Source of the DNA: Coriobacteriales bacterium
GTDB lineage: Bacteria > Actinomycetota > Coriobacteriia > Coriobacteriales > UBA8131
Direction of reading: 5' to 3'
Assembly: GCA_031276475.1 (NCBI GenBank)
Contig: JAISMZ010000056.1
Coordinates: 1 to 7,271, forward strand
Length of the DNA stretch: 7,271 nucleotides
The translations under genes were made by a program, and so were the position numbers. The notes under the pieces are model-generated. The model made no database searches, was not told where the DNA came from, and saw only the letters and a list, made by a program, of their open reading frames with translations. This document shows, in pieces, positions 5,705-7,271 of the stretch (position 1 is its first letter; the number at the start of each line of letters is the position of its first letter).

Positions 5705-6178
5705 CTACGCTGGCGCTCCCGGCGCTCCGCCACCGGAGCCGGCGGCTGCCTCGCGCCCCAGGCGGCGACGGACGATGAGCGCCGTACCCAGGCCCAGTAC
5801 CAAGGCTATCGGGATAAGCCAGAGCAACAGCACAAAGTTAGACCCTGGCTCAGTAGTCGCAAGGGGCACTGCGGCCTCATCCAGCGCGGCAAGGCCGTCG
5901 CCGCCCTGCGAGCCGGTAGTGGCAGCACCACCAGTGTCTGCGGCAAGCTCAACAATCGCATAGAGGCTGAAGTGGTTGGTGTAAAAGACTATCCTGTCGC
6001 CTTCTACCGTGCTTTCAACAAGCGTGCAGCTGCCGTCGTCATTTATCCGGTATACCCCCAAGCGTTTGCCTGCGCTACCGAGGCTGATTTGCGGGATGGT
6101 GGAGCGGGTAGGCCGCTCGCTATCGGGAGCGAGGTGTGTCGTCGATTTTTGCGGAGGTGACAAAACCCTGGGCATCAA
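5705..6178 (-). CDS. C-terminal fragment of a membrane-anchored surface protein
   Basis: From about residue 30 the translation resembles the end of large bacterial surface proteins: KRLGVYRINDDGSCTL, then DRIVFYTNHFSLYAIVELA, a motif (HFSLYAI) common just before cell-surface anchors. A Gly/Ala/Thr-rich linker follows, then a membrane segment (about residues 113-136, FVLLLWLIPIALVLGLG), RRR, and a short Gly/Ala-rich tail. This is an outside-linker-membrane-positive-charge layout; no LPXTG motif is present. The only upstream starts are a TTG at 6178 and the adjacent ATG, both lying inside the hydrogenase-like frame, with no Shine-Dalgarno sequence. The first 25 residues do not look like a signal peptide. 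The likely reading is a 5'-truncated remnant fused to the hydrogenase-like gene by rearrangement, probably not functional. A real small gene expressed by reinitiation remains possible. Confidence 0.55.
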   Translation of the reverse strand: MMPRVLSPPQKSTTHLAPDSERPTRSTIPQISLGSAGKRLGVYRINDDGSCTLVESTVEGDRIVFYTNHFSLYAIVELAADTGGAATTGSQGGDGLAALDEAAVPLATTEPGSNFVLLLWLIPIALVLGLGTALIVRRRLGREAAAGSGGGAPGAPA

Positions 6179-7244
6179 AGCGGTAGTGATGGCTGAGTGT
6201 GCCTTTGGCGGCAGCGACGATGCCGATCCCCTCGGTTGCTCGCGCGGGAATTGAGGGCAGCGGCGTGGAGGACGGCGGGGCTGGTTGGTTGGGTGACGCG
6301 ACGGGCGCGGCGGCGACGGGCGCAGGCGGCTCGGCAGCGAGTTCGCGGCAGAGGGCAGCGCAGCGCACTACAGCCTCCACCAATTCTACCGCCTCAGCCT
6401 CGGGATTGCGGTGATGGTTATGCTCCACGGGACGCAGACCAATCTTTGCGGCCGCCAGCTTGCTGTGCTGACTGAGCCTGTCCCAGGAGCTGTTAACGCG
6501 ATCCAGTGCAGCGGGGACGGGGGCGGCTCCAGGCTCGGCAGTAGCGGGGGCAGAGGTAGCTTCGAGCGCAGTGGGGGTAAAGGAAGCAGGAACGGCAGCG
6601 GAAGCGGCAGCCGCAGCGAAGACAGCTGTGGGGGCGGCGTCCTCATCCACAGTGCTGCGGGAGGCGGTTGCTGGTACAAGGCTGTGGATGAGTTCGGTGG
6701 TGGCCAGCGCCGCGTCCAGCGCCGCGTCCAGGCGCTCAGCTGTCGCCAGTAGCTCGGCCGGGCGGGGTTCACGGCTAAAACCGGCGATGGTGGCGGTTAT
6801 CGGGTGGATGGCCCGCCCGCCAACGACGCGCAGCAGTTCGCTGCCCAGCTGGCGAAGCGTTACGGCGTTGGCAAAGGCGTCCGGATGGCTTTGTGCCAAC
6901 GTTAGGAAGTTCGCCACGCCGACTGAATCATTGCTTCCCAGAGCGGAAGCGACAATCTGAAAGTAGAGATGGCTGGCGTGGCTTTGCAGATAGCTGGCCT
7001 GAAGCATCAGTTCGCGCAGGGCCTCGGTGCGTATGGTCACGGGCAGGCTGAAGGCTTGCTCGATGGCCTGCAGCGCAGCCAGGGTATGGGGCAGTGAATC
7101 GCTGCCACTGACGCGGCTGGCGAGAAAGGGCAGCTCGCTGTAGTGACGCCCAAGCAGTAGCTGCTCAAAGCGCTGGTGGTGTGCCGAACATAATGGGGAC
7201 GACACAGACGACACAGACGACACAGAGGGACGGTTCTTTGACAC
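6120..7244 (-). CDS. [NiFe]-hydrogenase large-subunit homologue lacking Ni ligands
   Basis: The 374-codon frame resembles F420-reducing/Mvh-type hydrogenase alpha subunits: RFEQLLLGR and ELP (residues 25-39), LRELMLQASYLQSHASHLYF (76-95), GGRAIHPITATIAGFSREP (142-160), GLRPVEHN with AEAVELV (269-289), and EGIGIV followed by GTLSHHYRFDAQGFV (338-362). The first nickel motif RxCGxCxxxH is instead RVSGSDSLPH (44-53), so the cysteine positions are Ser46 and Asp49. The conserved EAPRG is AAAKG (344-348). The protein stops at PRSR, before the C-terminal DPCxxCxxH motif. Ala/Pro/Ser-rich stretches lie at about 200-248 and 303-335. It cannot be an active hydrogenase. The nominal GTG start at 7244 lies in a repeat, has no Shine-Dalgarno sequence, and the frame is open to the window edge, so the true start may lie outside. 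A decaying pseudogene or a non-catalytic paralogue are both possible. Confidence 0.7.
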   Translation of the reverse strand: MSKNRPSVSSVSSVSSPLCSAHHQRFEQLLLGRHYSELPFLASRVSGSDSLPHTLAALQAIEQAFSLPVTIRTEALRELMLQASYLQSHASHLYFQIVASALGSNDSVGVANFLTLAQSHPDAFANAVTLRQLGSELLRVVGGRAIHPITATIAGFSREPRPAELLATAERLDAALDAALATTELIHSLVPATASRSTVDEDAAPTAVFAAAAASAAVPASFTPTALEATSAPATAEPGAAPVPAALDRVNSSWDRLSQHSKLAAAKIGLRPVEHNHHRNPEAEAVELVEAVVRCAALCRELAAEPPAPVAAAPVASPNQPAPPSSTPLPSIPARATEGIGIVAAAKGTLSHHYRFDAQGFVTSAKIDDTPRSR

Positions 7245-7265
7245 AGAGGGACGGTTCTTTTGTGT
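7198..7265. repeat. Tandem interspersed-type repeat at the hydrogenase 5' end
   Basis: Three copies of the 9-mer GACGACACA (7198-7224) run into two adjacent identical 21-base units (7219-7239 and 7240-7260) containing cacagagggacggttcttt. The second unit continues into TGTGT, so 7241-7265 forms an imperfect hairpin (ACACA with TGTGT, partly G-T paired inside). From memory, sequences of the 'gagggacggttcttttgtgtc' kind occur as dispersed repeats in many anaerobe genomes, sometimes with REP-associated IS200-like transposases; I cannot verify this here. All units are multiples of three, so the minus frame reads through them as KNRPSVS repeats and SSV repeats. Confidence 0.75.
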
Positions 7266-7271
7266 TCCTGG

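Noticed and set aside
5705..5850. LPXTG sortase signal at the end of the surface-protein fragment
   Set aside because: The membrane segment and arginines are present, but there is no LPXTG-like pentapeptide before them.
6703..6731. Short tandem repeat (DAAL twice) in the hydrogenase-like gene
   Set aside because: A 12-base duplication within Ala-rich coding DNA; too short and ordinary to treat as a separate element.

Overview
All convincing genes in this 7.27 kb window lie on the minus strand, so the biological reading order runs from high to low coordinates. The DNA is GC-rich with Ala-rich proteins. The mix of a [NiFe]-hydrogenase relative, a citramalate route to isoleucine, a thiazole-salvage gene under a TPP riboswitch, a surface-protein tail with a C-terminal membrane anchor, and copies of a 'gagggacggttctttt'-type interspersed repeat suggests an anaerobic high-GC bacterium. 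Coriobacteriia-like actinobacteria are my best guess, at low confidence; no rRNA or other taxonomic marker is present.

Right part (about 5700-7271) looks like decayed or rearranged DNA. A 374-codon frame encodes a recognisable [NiFe]-hydrogenase large-subunit homologue (F420-reducing/Mvh-like type). Both nickel-binding cysteines of its first motif are replaced, the conserved APRG motif is altered, and the C-terminal cysteine motif is absent. Its 5' end reads through tandem copies of an interspersed repeat. Its 3' end runs, in another frame, into the C-terminal tail of an unrelated surface protein ending in a transmembrane anchor.

Central part (about 1028-5600) is a compact gene row. A TATAAT box is followed by a NifU C-terminal-domain protein, an unrecognised cysteine-rich protein, lgt (prolipoprotein diacylglyceryl transferase), ilvE (branched-chain aminotransferase), a possible 54-residue small ORF, cimA (citramalate synthase) and a possible 40-residue small ORF. 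Several junctions are overlaps or gaps of a few bases, which suggests one transcript with translational coupling. CimA and IlvE catalyse the first and last steps of the threonine-independent isoleucine pathway. The NifU-like protein could supply Fe-S clusters to enzymes such as LeuCD or IlvD, but that link is inference.

Left part (1-1012) is a thiamin-salvage unit: a TPP riboswitch whose closing stem abuts the Shine-Dalgarno sequence of thiM, then thiM (hydroxyethylthiazole kinase), then the first nine codons of another gene cut by the window edge.

The points most worth a second look are the cysteine-less hydrogenase homologue with its repeat-derived N-terminus and chimeric 3' junction, the cysteine-rich protein between the NifU-like gene and lgt, and the small ORF that exactly fills the space between ilvE and cimA. 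I did not find a convincing complete novel defence, mobile or biosynthetic system.
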